A DNA stretch of 45,420 nucleotides from Candidatus Thalassarchaeaceae archaeon (GCA_030747395.1 JASLKT010000006.1:1-45420), one strand, 5' to 3'; numbered from the stretch's first letter, positions 24,363-34,219 are shown. Notes: generated from the sequence alone by a model not told the origin. A program made the numbers and translations.

Positions 24363-26671
24363 TACGTAGAGAACACGATGAGGAGGCTGTGTCGGCGGCT
24401 ATTGCGACAGTATTGCTGTTTGCTGGAGTTATCTCAATCATCTCTGGTATGATGGTAACCGTTATTCCGGTCATCGATGAATTACATGGAGCTGTTGAAC
24501 GAGAAAATATGGTCGGACAAATGGAGGATTTAGCATCGGAAACAGAACGATTGAGCGAATCGGGGACACCTGGTGATTCCGCACAACTCACAATTCGCCC
24601 ACATACTGGCACCTTAGGTTGGCAGCTTTTGGAAGGAGGAACTTGGTACAGTGCAACACATCAGCCTGACAGTTCATTCCGACTAGAAGGGGTGCTGGAT
24701 CTTGATGATACGATGCGTTTGAGGCATGCTGAACACCGTATAGAGAGTCTGTGTGTAACCAACTTACACGCTTCGGCGGAATCGCTTAATCACTATCGAT
24801 TGCCAATATTGGATGGAGAAGTAACCGCAACACCACTCAATGCACTCACGTCGCTATTGGGGTCGAATCATTTGTCTTTTGAACAAAATGATTCAATCAT
24901 AGAACATCTCATTTCAACGGATGATGTTTGGGCTTTGCCTAGCCTTAGTGCTTCAGCTGGCGAATCTTGGATACACAGCGAAATGCCACTTCGTGTTGTC
25001 CTTTGGAGAGGAGCAGGGGGTGCATTTTCCCCGACCCCTGACCAACCCATCCCTGGTTCTGATGAAGGAAGAAGTTGGACCATACCTTTGATTGCAAACT
25101 CACATTCTGTTCATCTCGAATCAGATTCCCCTTTCACACTTGAATGGGAGGTTGGAACCTCGAGTGGAGAGGGGAGTTCATCCACGATTTCAGTATTGCA
25201 GACACCTTCTGGTGAGCCCAACACAATTCACTCGTGGGATGGTGAAATTTCCGTACCACAAGCACAACAACTCGTCCTGCGAACTTCTGCCTCTGCACGA
25301 ATGGTCATACACTGGGGGGATGCTTTCGAATTAGATGGTGAAGGGCCTGGTGCCATCCCATGGCTGGATCGTAGTGGTTCATCGACTGGGATACACTTCC
25401 GCCCGCCTGCGATGGATGGTTCATTGATTATACACAACCCAAACATTGCACCCACGACGGCCAAAATAGGAAATCTCTACCATGCAATCAGTGGTTATTC
25501 CAGTATCCGGATTCCGTGGGATGCGGGTGATTTGTCTTGGATTGAAGGTGGTGACCCAATTCAGGTCGAATGGGTTCTGGATACGCAAACAGTGGGCAGC
25601 ACAGCAACACATGCAATGGGATGGCGGCCCGGTAGTTTGTCGATTTCTCCAGCCGCCGACACAGGACGAATCTCAGGGACTGATTGGAAATTTGAGCCAC
25701 CAAAAAGTGGGGGGACTCTAGAAATTCCAGCTATTGGTTCGACTTCATTCATACTCCAACCCGCGGGACCAACTTCCTCTTGGACAACAAATCTGAATCA
25801 ATATCAGGCTGGTCATTCCAATCACAGTTCACCAGCATCATCACTCTCTTTAGATGCAAATCACATTGGCGCCATCTCAATTGAATCAACAGATGGGGCT
25901 TTGCGGATCTATTCAGCGGCAGGTGAAGATGGCTCAACTGAAATTCCAGAAGATGGGGCTGACCGTTGTGTTTCAGTTGGCCTACGAGCTTCAGGATGGA
26001 TTGAAGTAGAACTCCCATGGGCATCTGTCGACCATTGGAAAGCCAGTGATATTCGGAACGCTTGGAGGGATGGTACGCACTTCTTTGGACTTCAATTATC
26101 GATTAGAGGTGCGGCTGGCGATGACCCCCATGCCACCCTCGGTTCAGCATGGGCTCTCCACCTACCAAGACTCACTTACACGTTTGATTCGAGTGTGACA
26201 GATTTGCAAATTCTCACTCGTGGAGGGTTCGTGGGGACCAACCACCCTGAATATCAGGCTGATGTCCTCATTCCACCACCTTCTCGTGAAGGTCCTGGCC
26301 CTCGGCTTGCAGCCACGGTTCCAGTTGCAATGCCAACCATGGATTCAGTGGGTGGGTCTGCTCAAATTGAACTCACACTCACACTCGATGTTCGTGAGCA
26401 GGTAGCGACAATCGATGCCCATCAAGTCCGCCGTGGATGGGATGGACCTTATGCGGTTGCAATTGCGGCTGAAAGTTCAGCAGAAGTTGAATATTCGTCA
26501 GATTGGTTGGCCTTCCCTGGTCAATTGGAGATGCTGAATGATTATGTTGGTTGGGTACAAACATCCCCTACAATGCCTGAAGTTGTCTACCATGCAGGGG
26601 GGGAATCTGTGCTTTTCAATCTGCAAGTTGCTAGTCTGACAAGTCAAACCAATATTGGGGGGACAGCATAA
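24359..26671 (+). CDS. Very large pilin-like protein (second gene of operon)
   Basis: 770 aa from ATG 24359, which overlaps the upstream stop by 4 bases. The N-terminus HDEEAVSAAIATVLLFAGVISIISGMMVTVIPVI mirrors the preceding gene (acidic leader, EAVS, single hydrophobic helix) and should be handled as a class III signal. A short helical region (ERENMVGQMEDLASETERL) comes next, as in pilin stalks. About 700 residues of beta-rich, Ser/Gly/Trp-containing exposed sequence then follow, with no recognised catalytic motif and no second membrane helix. For a pilin this is several times the usual size, so it is better viewed as a tip adhesin carried on a pilin stem. A TAATG junction couples it to the third gene. 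Confidence 0.8.
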   Translation: MIRREHDEEAVSAAIATVLLFAGVISIISGMMVTVIPVIDELHGAVERENMVGQMEDLASETERLSESGTPGDSAQLTIRPHTGTLGWQLLEGGTWYSATHQPDSSFRLEGVLDLDDTMRLRHAEHRIESLCVTNLHASAESLNHYRLPILDGEVTATPLNALTSLLGSNHLSFEQNDSIIEHLISTDDVWALPSLSASAGESWIHSEMPLRVVLWRGAGGAFSPTPDQPIPGSDEGRSWTIPLIANSHSVHLESDSPFTLEWEVGTSSGEGSSSTISVLQTPSGEPNTIHSWDGEISVPQAQQLVLRTSASARMVIHWGDAFELDGEGPGAIPWLDRSGSSTGIHFRPPAMDGSLIIHNPNIAPTTAKIGNLYHAISGYSSIRIPWDAGDLSWIEGGDPIQVEWVLDTQTVGSTATHAMGWRPGSLSISPAADTGRISGTDWKFEPPKSGGTLEIPAIGSTSFILQPAGPTSSWTTNLNQYQAGHSNHSSPASSLSLDANHIGAISIESTDGALRIYSAAGEDGSTEIPEDGADRCVSVGLRASGWIEVELPWASVDHWKASDIRNAWRDGTHFFGLQLSIRGAAGDDPHATLGSAWALHLPRLTYTFDSSVTDLQILTRGGFVGTNHPEYQADVLIPPPSREGPGPRLAATVPVAMPTMDSVGGSAQIELTLTLDVREQVATIDAHQVRRGWDGPYAVAIAAESSAEVEYSSDWLAFPGQLEMLNDYVGWVQTSPTMPEVVYHAGGESVLFNLQVASLTSQTNIGGTA

Positions 26672-27141
26672 TGACACGGAAATTTGTCGATGATGATTCA
26701 GCGGCAGCCACAGAAATTGGTTATGTGTTCACTTTTCTTCTTGGACTCATGTTCCTCTCATCCTTTTCCATTTGGGTGTGGGGATTGGAAGTTTCAACTC
26801 AAGACAGATGGACCGAAGAAGCGCTGGAAGAAAATCTCCTTGCCGTCAGTGCTGCTGTTGAGAGAGCCGATGAGGCTGCACGAATGGATGGAGATGCCCG
26901 CTATGCAGAACCCGTAGAACTGTACCTTTCATCTGCCACAGGATTAAATCTTGAAATGTGGTTGACAGATGATGCTGTTCATTTATCTGATGGAGAGGAA
27001 ATGTATCGAACAAGCCAGCCAATTTCAGGTGCTGCTGCCACCACACACTCAGGTATTGTCAAACTCATAGGAGTCGAAACGATCTGGGTTGTTTTGGATT
27101 CTGGAAATGTGACCATACAAGTTGAACAGCCAGGATTCTAA
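26671..27141 (+). CDS. Small pilin-like protein (third gene of operon)
   Basis: 156 aa from ATG 26671, whose first base is the last base of the previous stop (TAATG). The N-terminus VDDDSAAATEIGYVFTFLLGLMFLSSFSIWVWGLE again has an acidic leader, a small-residue junction and one hydrophobic helix, like haloarchaeal pilin-like proteins found in similar clusters. A helical segment (WTEEALEENLLAVSAAVERADEAARM) and a beta-rich head of about 80 residues follow. It is the right size for a filament subunit and may be the main building block, with the two larger upstream proteins as minor subunits; this is inference. Its stop overlaps the stop of the convergent STAND gene by 3 bases (4-base shared region including both stops). 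Confidence 0.78.
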   Translation: MTRKFVDDDSAAATEIGYVFTFLLGLMFLSSFSIWVWGLEVSTQDRWTEEALEENLLAVSAAVERADEAARMDGDARYAEPVELYLSSATGLNLEMWLTDDAVHLSDGEEMYRTSQPISGAAATTHSGIVKLIGVETIWVVLDSGNVTIQVEQPGF

Positions 27142-29666
27142 TGATTGCCCATGATGGCACGGTGCATCTGCCCCTGTACTTCTCGCATACGTGCCCCAGC
27201 ACCCAATTCACGGAAAACTGTCAGCGCGCGTTGCAGGTAATTCATACGCTCTGACTTTTCAGGTGCTGCCTCGCCCAAACGTGCCAGCAATTCGCCAATT
27301 AATGGTCGGAAATCATTGGCCTCGGCCATGGCTAAACCATCGAGATAGTGTTCGACCGCCTCCTCTGAGCGGCCAGCATCTGAAAGGGCCTCTCCAAGGA
27401 GAATGGTGATATCAACTGCACTTCTTTGATCTGTTTCTTCGGCCATTTGTTCTAGGGCCTCCGAATAATGGTGAAGGGCAAGATCGGGGTCGCCAGTTCG
27501 GGCATAAAATCGCCCGAGTACTGCTCGCGAACGGGCGTGGAGGCCAATGTGTTCTGAATTCTCTGTCTCCTCATAAGAGGTCAATGCATGCTCGCGCGCG
27601 CGATCAATTTCGCCCATTTCAAGCAAGGCTGAGGCCAACTTGATGCGAACCTCGACCAATTCAGGATCATCTTCTGCTTCGAGTAATTCCTCAACGTTGC
27701 CATAGACTTCGAGTGCCCGCTTCGTATCCTTTCGATGTCGGAAGATGTAACCCATGTTGGCGTATGTTCGTGCAGCCCCCTTTGCATCACCAGTGTCGAT
27801 GAACAATTGTAGGGCCTGACTATGTAGTTCCAAGGCAGAATCAGGTTCACCTCGTTGAACGGCTAAATCTGCTTTACTCGATAGTAATCGCCCCTGTATT
27901 TCAAGTGATACATCAGGTGGATTCAACACTAATGGAAGGGCGGTTTCGTATTCAGATTCAGCATCATCCCAGCGACCTTGCAAAGATAGAATGTCACCAC
28001 GCATCTCAAGAATCATGGCCCATGTTTGTGTTTTGAATTGAGTTTCATCAAGTCCCAAAAGGAGTGGGAGCAATTCCATGTGCCCACTCCGAATCAATGA
28101 GCGCCCAGATTTCTCAAGCACATCGCCAAGAGAATCGGTATCACCCGAATTCACGAGATGGTAGATGTATTCCAACTGCTGTTCAGGCGAATCTGGCCGC
28201 TTACGATACCAAGCACATGCCGCTGCATGCAATGCCGTAGCAATCACTGAATCAAATGTCCTGAGCAAGAATTCCCTCACCAGATCGTGCACATCGTAAT
28301 TTTCACTATCGACTTGCCTTGCCAATCCTTTCTCCACCAAGTCACCAAGCAAATCTGTTTCAATTTCATGATTTGAAAGTGCTTCTAGGGGCATTGGTTC
28401 TCGATAGATGGCGATGGCTCCAAGGACACGCTTCTCAGCCCCGGATAAGCGACTGAAAATTTCCTCGTCGACGAAGGTTTCCAGTGTGTCGTGGAAGGTC
28501 GAACCCACAGAACCTCGATTGATGAGTTGCAAAATCAAAGGATGGCCTCGTGAAAGGGTGTAAATGTGGAGGAAAGCAGACATATCGATATCAGGCATTG
28601 TCGTTAACAGATTTCGACTCGCAGATTGATCCAATCCCTCCAATGGTAAAACCAGTGCAGAAATGTTACCTTCAGCATCCTTCAATGGAACGACTGCACG
28701 GAATGATCGACTGAACATCACGAGACCACATTCCTGAACATCGCCCATTCGTTGAGATAACCCTCGAATGATAGCGAATAGGGCATCGTCGTTCACTTTG
28801 TGTAAATCATCAATCACAATGAGTGATGGAATTTCTTCAAGAGCTCCAACAATTAAATTCACTGCGACAGATGGTTGAGGGACCGCTGTAGCATGGATAT
28901 AATCGGATAAATCATCATCGCCAATGGTGGACAGCCATTCAGCACACGCCTCAAGGAAAGCGCGACTCCCCTCCCAATCTTGACAACGGTGATAGAGTAA
29001 ATTCCGACGATGTGTGTATTGTTCAATGACCTTGCCGGCAAGTGCGGTTTTACCTATTCCAGCAATCCCAGGGACGAGTAAACACGATGAACGTGCATCG
29101 AGAAGTGCGCAGACATTTTCAAGTTCAGTTTCTCGGCCAAAGAAAGCCCGAGTACGTGGCAGATCACCCAATGAGGTCACAAGTTGTTTTTCGACGTGTT
29201 TATCCAAATCTCGCTGAATCAATTCCTCATTGAGTGTGCGCAAATCCAACATGCCGTTGTCATCCATGTAACGGAGAACGTCGACTGCCCGAAGTGGGAA
29301 GGTTGCAATGTCGATTGAACCTGACAATGTGGTCGTGTGTGATGCTCCTTCCTTGTCAACGAGGCGAACGGGATGTTCTGAAAGGCGCTTCCAAGTTTCT
29401 TCTGCTTGAACCATGCCAGAATCGGTCAAAAAATACGCCTTGCGTTTTCGACTCACACCGGCAACATGCGCTTGACGCTCAATCAAATGATTTGCATCTT
29501 TCAAACCAGCAATTGCACGAGGGACATTACTACGCGCAATTGCAACTGCATTTGCGATTCCCATCTGTGAAAGAGCGAAAGGGACCTCGACGGAATCAGT
29601 GTAATCTGTATAATCGCGTAGATGGAGCATAATTCGCTCTTGAACACCAGGTCGGGGATGACTCAT
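27138..29666 (-). CDS. STAND ATPase regulator with winged helix and TPR repeats
   Basis: 842 aa from ATG 29666 (MSHPRPGVQERIMLHL), preceded by a GGAGTGGG ribosome site; upstream in-frame starts add a non-conserved leader. Residues 1 to about 95 look like a winged-helix DNA-binding domain (ARSNVPRAIAGLKDANHLIERQAHVAGVSRKRKAYFLTDSG). A FFGRETELENV lead-in is followed by the P-loop GIAGIGKT (200-207) and Walker B LIVIDD (282-287), the NB-ARC/MalT-like STAND core. From about residue 530 to the end there are many TPR-type helix pairs (for example AARTYANMGYIFRHRKDTKRALEVYGNVEELL). Such proteins act as signal-gated switches, here probably at transcription. Ligand and targets are unknown. The neighbouring pilin-like operon is a candidate target by position only. 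Confidence 0.88.
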   Translation of the reverse strand: MSHPRPGVQERIMLHLRDYTDYTDSVEVPFALSQMGIANAVAIARSNVPRAIAGLKDANHLIERQAHVAGVSRKRKAYFLTDSGMVQAEETWKRLSEHPVRLVDKEGASHTTTLSGSIDIATFPLRAVDVLRYMDDNGMLDLRTLNEELIQRDLDKHVEKQLVTSLGDLPRTRAFFGRETELENVCALLDARSSCLLVPGIAGIGKTALAGKVIEQYTHRRNLLYHRCQDWEGSRAFLEACAEWLSTIGDDDLSDYIHATAVPQPSVAVNLIVGALEEIPSLIVIDDLHKVNDDALFAIIRGLSQRMGDVQECGLVMFSRSFRAVVPLKDAEGNISALVLPLEGLDQSASRNLLTTMPDIDMSAFLHIYTLSRGHPLILQLINRGSVGSTFHDTLETFVDEEIFSRLSGAEKRVLGAIAIYREPMPLEALSNHEIETDLLGDLVEKGLARQVDSENYDVHDLVREFLLRTFDSVIATALHAAACAWYRKRPDSPEQQLEYIYHLVNSGDTDSLGDVLEKSGRSLIRSGHMELLPLLLGLDETQFKTQTWAMILEMRGDILSLQGRWDDAESEYETALPLVLNPPDVSLEIQGRLLSSKADLAVQRGEPDSALELHSQALQLFIDTGDAKGAARTYANMGYIFRHRKDTKRALEVYGNVEELLEAEDDPELVEVRIKLASALLEMGEIDRAREHALTSYEETENSEHIGLHARSRAVLGRFYARTGDPDLALHHYSEALEQMAEETDQRSAVDITILLGEALSDAGRSEEAVEHYLDGLAMAEANDFRPLIGELLARLGEAAPEKSERMNYLQRALTVFRELGAGARMREVQGQMHRAIMGNH

Positions 29667-29762
29667 ATTGCCCACTCCATTGTAATCTTGACTTATCCCC
29701 TTTTGATAGTGACGCGAGCACACCCCACCTGACCCAATGATCAAGTCGGGTGTATTCTCGCA

Positions 29763-32700
29763 TCACTGATTGTCCGGAATCCACTTGTTTTGCTCCGCGT
29801 CCCACTTCCAACCTGGATAACCAGAGACGGCAGCTGGTGCGGCTGCGGCCACAGGTTCGGCAGTGGTTGCCGCCACAGGTTCAGCAGCTTCCTGTTGGTT
29901 CTGCTTCCCCCATGCATAAGGGTCCACTTCTTCTGTGGCAACCGCTTCAAGATCGTCCTCATACTCATCTTCAAATTCAACGAAGAAGAAGACGAATACT
30001 GCACCCAGTACTCCAAGGACAATCAGTGCACCAACCGCCATCAGAATCAACATGAAAATGCCTGTGCCTTCATCGGCACCGCCTTCAACGGTAATTTGTG
30101 AATCAGAATTCAATGGCTGTCCGATATTACCGTATTCAAAGACAATTGTATTGTCGCCTTTTTCTAGGCGATTTGCACCAATTTCCATCGTCCATGTTCC
30201 ATCTTCTCCAACCGCAGTGCTTCCAAGCCGTAGGCCAGCTGAGGTTTCTCCAATGACATTGACAGTCGGTCGTCCGTGACCACTGTAAACCAAAATGTCT
30301 GTCTTTCCAATTTCACCAGGGCAGCCTGCAACGAAGTTGCCATCTACCATGAGACCTGCACATTCTGAAGTAAAGGATACACCCACCACATCGAAATCAA
30401 TGGGGTCAGAGGAAATGGTACTTCCTGCAGTGTCGATTACTTGGAAAATGACACTCTCCAAGGACCAATCTGCCATATCAGGGGCGTAAAACGACATTGA
30501 TAATGGGTTGTAATTGGCGATTCCTGAACTTCCGATGGTGATGACTTCCGCATGGTAATCATCCTCATACTTGTCCTGCTGATCCAGCACGTAGTAAGTC
30601 AAACTGTCACCCATATCAACGTCTGAGAAATATTGGGTGAGGTCAATCGAATATCCTGAACCACATCGGTTTTGTGATGAGCCTGTTTCTTCACAGAAAA
30701 TTGTTACCGAATCGGGCCATGCTGTTGAATTGAATGCGGGCCGGGTGTTGTCCTGATTAGGGGGGTTGTCAATGATAATTTCAATCGATGCAGCCTCGCT
30801 GTATTCGAACCCATCAAAGGAGCGAACTTCAACGATGTAGTGATAATTGTGAACCAATGATGTCGTGTCCCATGTTGTTGCCCATCCACCGTTTGCCATG
30901 ATATCTGTGACCAATGAATGTGAACCCTCGGGCATTTCAAGGAAACCTGCTTGGGGATCTTTGATGACAATTTCGACCTTCGTTACAGTGCCATCCGTAT
31001 CACGCGCGACACCACTCAGAAGTGTATCCTCGCTGGCAGTAATCGTCTGCAAATCGAATGGTGTTAGCAGTTGAACCACGGGGATTGCATTGTCGTTGTC
31101 GACCTCGAGGGTCAACTCAACTGGCGTGCATTCGTCAGGACTGTTTGTGCAGAATGCGGAATCACTTGCCCAAACCTTGACTGTGTATGTCCCAGAAGGT
31201 AGGTGTCCAACAGTCCAATCAGCCGACCAAGCAGTCCCACCTGGTTTGTCAAACAAATTGTAGTAATTATTCGGACCATCAACTTCGAACCAAATTCGCT
31301 GGATATCACTACCGAAAATTCCACTGTACGCATCGGAAGCCCGACCTGTGAAATGCACGATTCCATCATCGATGTTGGTGCCGGAAGCAGGACCATCAAC
31401 CCAGACGATTGGTGGTTCCGTGTTCAGTTTGATGGTTCTCGTGATAATTTGAGATTCGGTCACACCATCAAATGCACGGAATTCGAAGGTGTAATCTCCT
31501 TCGGGTTGATCACTCATATCGAATTCGAAGTACCAGTGACTGAATGGATGGTTGTTGTATGTGACTTCGCCGTCAGAATTGCTGTCATCGACGGCCAATC
31601 TCATGTCAATCCAATCGCTTGTAAAGGGGTCCTTGACCTGAACTTGTTCAACAGCACCCTGCTGGTCCCAACGAGCCAATTCATCTGAAGCGTAGATTCC
31701 AGCCCATTGGCCATCGTGAGATGTTCCTGTGAAGTTAACAGAACGCTTGAAGGAATGCCCGTCGTTTTGGCTGACGGTCAAACTGGGTGCAAGGTTTTCC
31801 AGAGAGACAATTTCAGTCAGTACGCCGGTTTGACTGGTCATCGTGAGACTGTATTTCTTGTATCCCTTGCCAAACTTGTAGGCGGACACGTAGTAAAGGG
31901 ACAATTCTCGGCTGTTTGGGCCTGCTTGACAATCAGGGTCATCGGCATCGTAGATGAGATCGCCATCGTTATCCATACCATCACTGCATGAATTCTCTCC
32001 TTCATCATCCGCATAGCGGTCAGGATTGATGCCACCAGGACCTCCACCCGTCATATCGAGATGGAAATCACTCGCGAGAGACACTTCAGGAGTCCAACCT
32101 TGACTGTCTGTAGTTACACTGTACAAGTCTTCACCATGGCTATCTTCAATCAATACGGTAGAGCCACCGACACGAACACCTTCAACGATGGTGCGGAACT
32201 TGACAATCTCAGCCTTTCGAATTTGAACGGCCCACTTAATTGGAGAGGTGTCAATGTAGATGTTCGATGTATCTAATCCTGTCAGATTTGAATAAGTGAA
32301 TACGGTGGAATTGTTGGTCATTTCCAGAGCCAACGGGAAATTTTGTGGCGGCCATACACTGGAGGTAGGCACTAGCACTTGCGTTTCCCAATTGGTCCAT
32401 GCAGCCGCTTCAACGTCAGGCCATGCGAGGTTCACGGGGTTGCTCGTATTTGCCGCTTGGCTGGGAATTGGAATATTCTCGGATTGAACTGTGACACTGC
32501 TCTTTGTCACATTGTATGTCTGACCGACACCTGACCAAGTGTTCCTTGAGAAGAATGCGAGTGTTCCAAACTGTGGATCACCCGCATAACCTGTGTTGTG
32601 GTGCTTGATACTGGCACCTGTTCCGGTTGAATTGATGGTGTTATCTCGAACGTCGAGGATTGCCCCCACAGCCCGAATGCCATCACCCTCGCCTCCAATG

Positions 32701-34130
32701 CTGATGTCATTGTTGAGCAAGGTCAATGATGACCGGAAGGCATGAACGGCTGGACAGGGGAAATCGCCACCCCATGATTTCTGACCGGTACACTCGCCAC
32801 CACTACTATCAATGATGGAATTGGCAACATACATTCGATTTTCAGACGGAGCTGGCACTGACCAACCACTGTCTCCAAAGTGATATTCACCCGCGATGAT
32901 GGGCTCTTTGGCGGTGTCTTCGATGGTTACATTCTCTACACGCACGTCACTCTCACCGATTGACCAAATGCCGTTCCATCCACCAATAGGACCGATCTTA
33001 CCGCCATTGATATTCACTTGGCTCTTGGAAATTTGCACTCCTGAACCATCAGATGCGCCATCGATGTCGTTGTTGTTGAAATCCACCCATGCAAAGTTGA
33101 ATGCTGTCAGTGGACTCTTTTCGTCAGTTGTAATTTTGTTATTTGCAACAGTCAACTTGTAAGCGACATTGTTTCCAGATGTCTTCTTGCTGTTGACGTC
33201 GATGCCGTTGCAAGTTGTATCTATCGTAGATGAGGTGACTGTGCCTGCTGAATCGTCTAGCCGAATCCCATAATCGCCACTGGCAATAACTGCATTTTGG
33301 ATATCCACGTAGGACTCCTCCACCCAAAGTACGTGACGGCCATCGTCATTTTGACCGCAACCGTTGGCGGTGCCAGTGAACACTGGAGCGATAATTGATA
33401 ACGGCTGAATGGCACTGCCTGCACCATAGGCCTGTATTGCCGAACCGACGAGTGATGTTTCGTCATCACCCACAGTAAATTCCCCACCAACGATATCGGG
33501 GCGGGCTAAGTCGAGGATTAGCAGACTTGTTGTATTGACACCTTCAAATTTCAAACCGGTCATTGTCGGGCTTGCACCCTCAGCGACTAGAGCACCGTAA
33601 CGAACTTCAGATATTTCTGAAACCCACCTTGGCATTCCGTATGCGTTGGTAATCGAAACATGGTTCAATTTGGTGGCACCGATGTCCACAGTACTACGAA
33701 GAAGAATACCTTCGTTACAAGAGGGGTCCCGATTGTAGTGATTGCCGCTGAAAATCCCGTAACAACTTCCAATCGCTGATGCATTGGCTGGATCTTGCCA
33801 ATTGAATGTGATTCTGGAACTATTGCTAGCCATACCATTGGCACCACAAGCAACATCGCCGGCACACAGTCCACCACGGACGTCTAGATAGGTTCCATTC
33901 GGCATGGTGACGGTTGTTCCAGGTTGTACAATCAGATTGGCGCCCGTCGCAACGATGACGCTACCCGTCAACGTGTGGGAACCAGACCAAACCTCAGTAC
34001 CTGAAATCGTTCCATTCGATGTCTCGTTCGTTGCTAGGGCTGTTGGCATTAGACCAACGAGTCCTATCATGACGCTGGTGAGCATCAAGAACGATAATAG
34101 CAAACTCTTGTTTCGATGTGTCTCTTCCAT
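29763..34130 (-). CDS. Giant beta-helix surface protein with C-terminal membrane anchor
   Basis: 1,455 aa from ATG 34130 (MEETHRNKSLLLSFLMLTSVMIGLVGLMPTALA, signal peptide). A GGAGTGAT ribosome site 4 bases upstream decides against the GTG at 34139. Residues of about 45-560 form a right-handed beta-helix/pectate-lyase-like repeat region (for example NVTIEDTAKEPIIAGEYHF, LLNNDISIGGEGDGIRAVGAILDVRDNTIN). A metal-binding CSDGMDNDGDLIYDADDPDC motif is at about residue 710, then several Ig/cadherin-like domains (EPPIVWVDGPASGTNIDDGIVHFTGRASD and a similar later one). One membrane helix (GIFMLILMAVGALIVLGVLGAVFVFFF) comes near residue 1360. The cytosolic tail is acidic, then Ala/Pro/Val-rich, and ends with a tryptophan motif GYPGWKWDAEQNKWIPDNQ. 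Probably a cell-surface adhesin or polysaccharide-binding protein; no catalytic residues were identified. Confidence 0.88.
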   Translation of the reverse strand: MEETHRNKSLLLSFLMLTSVMIGLVGLMPTALATNETSNGTISGTEVWSGSHTLTGSVIVATGANLIVQPGTTVTMPNGTYLDVRGGLCAGDVACGANGMASNSSRITFNWQDPANASAIGSCYGIFSGNHYNRDPSCNEGILLRSTVDIGATKLNHVSITNAYGMPRWVSEISEVRYGALVAEGASPTMTGLKFEGVNTTSLLILDLARPDIVGGEFTVGDDETSLVGSAIQAYGAGSAIQPLSIIAPVFTGTANGCGQNDDGRHVLWVEESYVDIQNAVIASGDYGIRLDDSAGTVTSSTIDTTCNGIDVNSKKTSGNNVAYKLTVANNKITTDEKSPLTAFNFAWVDFNNNDIDGASDGSGVQISKSQVNINGGKIGPIGGWNGIWSIGESDVRVENVTIEDTAKEPIIAGEYHFGDSGWSVPAPSENRMYVANSIIDSSGGECTGQKSWGGDFPCPAVHAFRSSLTLLNNDISIGGEGDGIRAVGAILDVRDNTINSTGTGASIKHHNTGYAGDPQFGTLAFFSRNTWSGVGQTYNVTKSSVTVQSENIPIPSQAANTSNPVNLAWPDVEAAAWTNWETQVLVPTSSVWPPQNFPLALEMTNNSTVFTYSNLTGLDTSNIYIDTSPIKWAVQIRKAEIVKFRTIVEGVRVGGSTVLIEDSHGEDLYSVTTDSQGWTPEVSLASDFHLDMTGGGPGGINPDRYADDEGENSCSDGMDNDGDLIYDADDPDCQAGPNSRELSLYYVSAYKFGKGYKKYSLTMTSQTGVLTEIVSLENLAPSLTVSQNDGHSFKRSVNFTGTSHDGQWAGIYASDELARWDQQGAVEQVQVKDPFTSDWIDMRLAVDDSNSDGEVTYNNHPFSHWYFEFDMSDQPEGDYTFEFRAFDGVTESQIITRTIKLNTEPPIVWVDGPASGTNIDDGIVHFTGRASDAYSGIFGSDIQRIWFEVDGPNNYYNLFDKPGGTAWSADWTVGHLPSGTYTVKVWASDSAFCTNSPDECTPVELTLEVDNDNAIPVVQLLTPFDLQTITASEDTLLSGVARDTDGTVTKVEIVIKDPQAGFLEMPEGSHSLVTDIMANGGWATTWDTTSLVHNYHYIVEVRSFDGFEYSEAASIEIIIDNPPNQDNTRPAFNSTAWPDSVTIFCEETGSSQNRCGSGYSIDLTQYFSDVDMGDSLTYYVLDQQDKYEDDYHAEVITIGSSGIANYNPLSMSFYAPDMADWSLESVIFQVIDTAGSTISSDPIDFDVVGVSFTSECAGLMVDGNFVAGCPGEIGKTDILVYSGHGRPTVNVIGETSAGLRLGSTAVGEDGTWTMEIGANRLEKGDNTIVFEYGNIGQPLNSDSQITVEGGADEGTGIFMLILMAVGALIVLGVLGAVFVFFFVEFEDEYEDDLEAVATEEVDPYAWGKQNQQEAAEPVAATTAEPVAAAAPAAVSGYPGWKWDAEQNKWIPDNQ

Positions 34131-34134
34131 GGGT

Positions 34135-34142
34135 ATCACTCC
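34135..34142 (-). promoter_or_regulatory. Ribosome-binding site deciding the start of the beta-helix gene
   Basis: On the minus strand GGAGTGAT ends 4 bases before ATG 34130, close to the archaeal consensus GGAGGTGAT. The competing GTG at 34139 lies inside this site and so is unlikely to be used. Confidence 0.6.
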
Positions 34143-34209
34143 AAGTTACAAGTCTGCGACAGTTGCAAAGGCTATAACAGTCACGACGCCGCGGCAGCAC
34201 GTTTTTCTC

Positions 34210-34219
34210 TATTAAAATA
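34210..34219 (-). promoter_or_regulatory. TATA box of the beta-helix gene
   Basis: The minus strand reads TATTTTAATA within a long AT-rich stretch (34202-34263) after the subtilase stop. Transcription would begin near 34185-34190, leaving a leader of about 55-60 bases with the ribosome site seen at 34135-34142. The T-rich DNA just downstream of the subtilase stop may also terminate the upstream transcript. Confidence 0.5.

Noticed and set aside
29716-29750. Imperfect inverted repeat CACCTGAC/GTCGGGTG after the beta-helix gene as a terminator
   Set aside because: It has a mismatch on the minus-strand transcript, a long loop and no T-run, so it is too weak to call.
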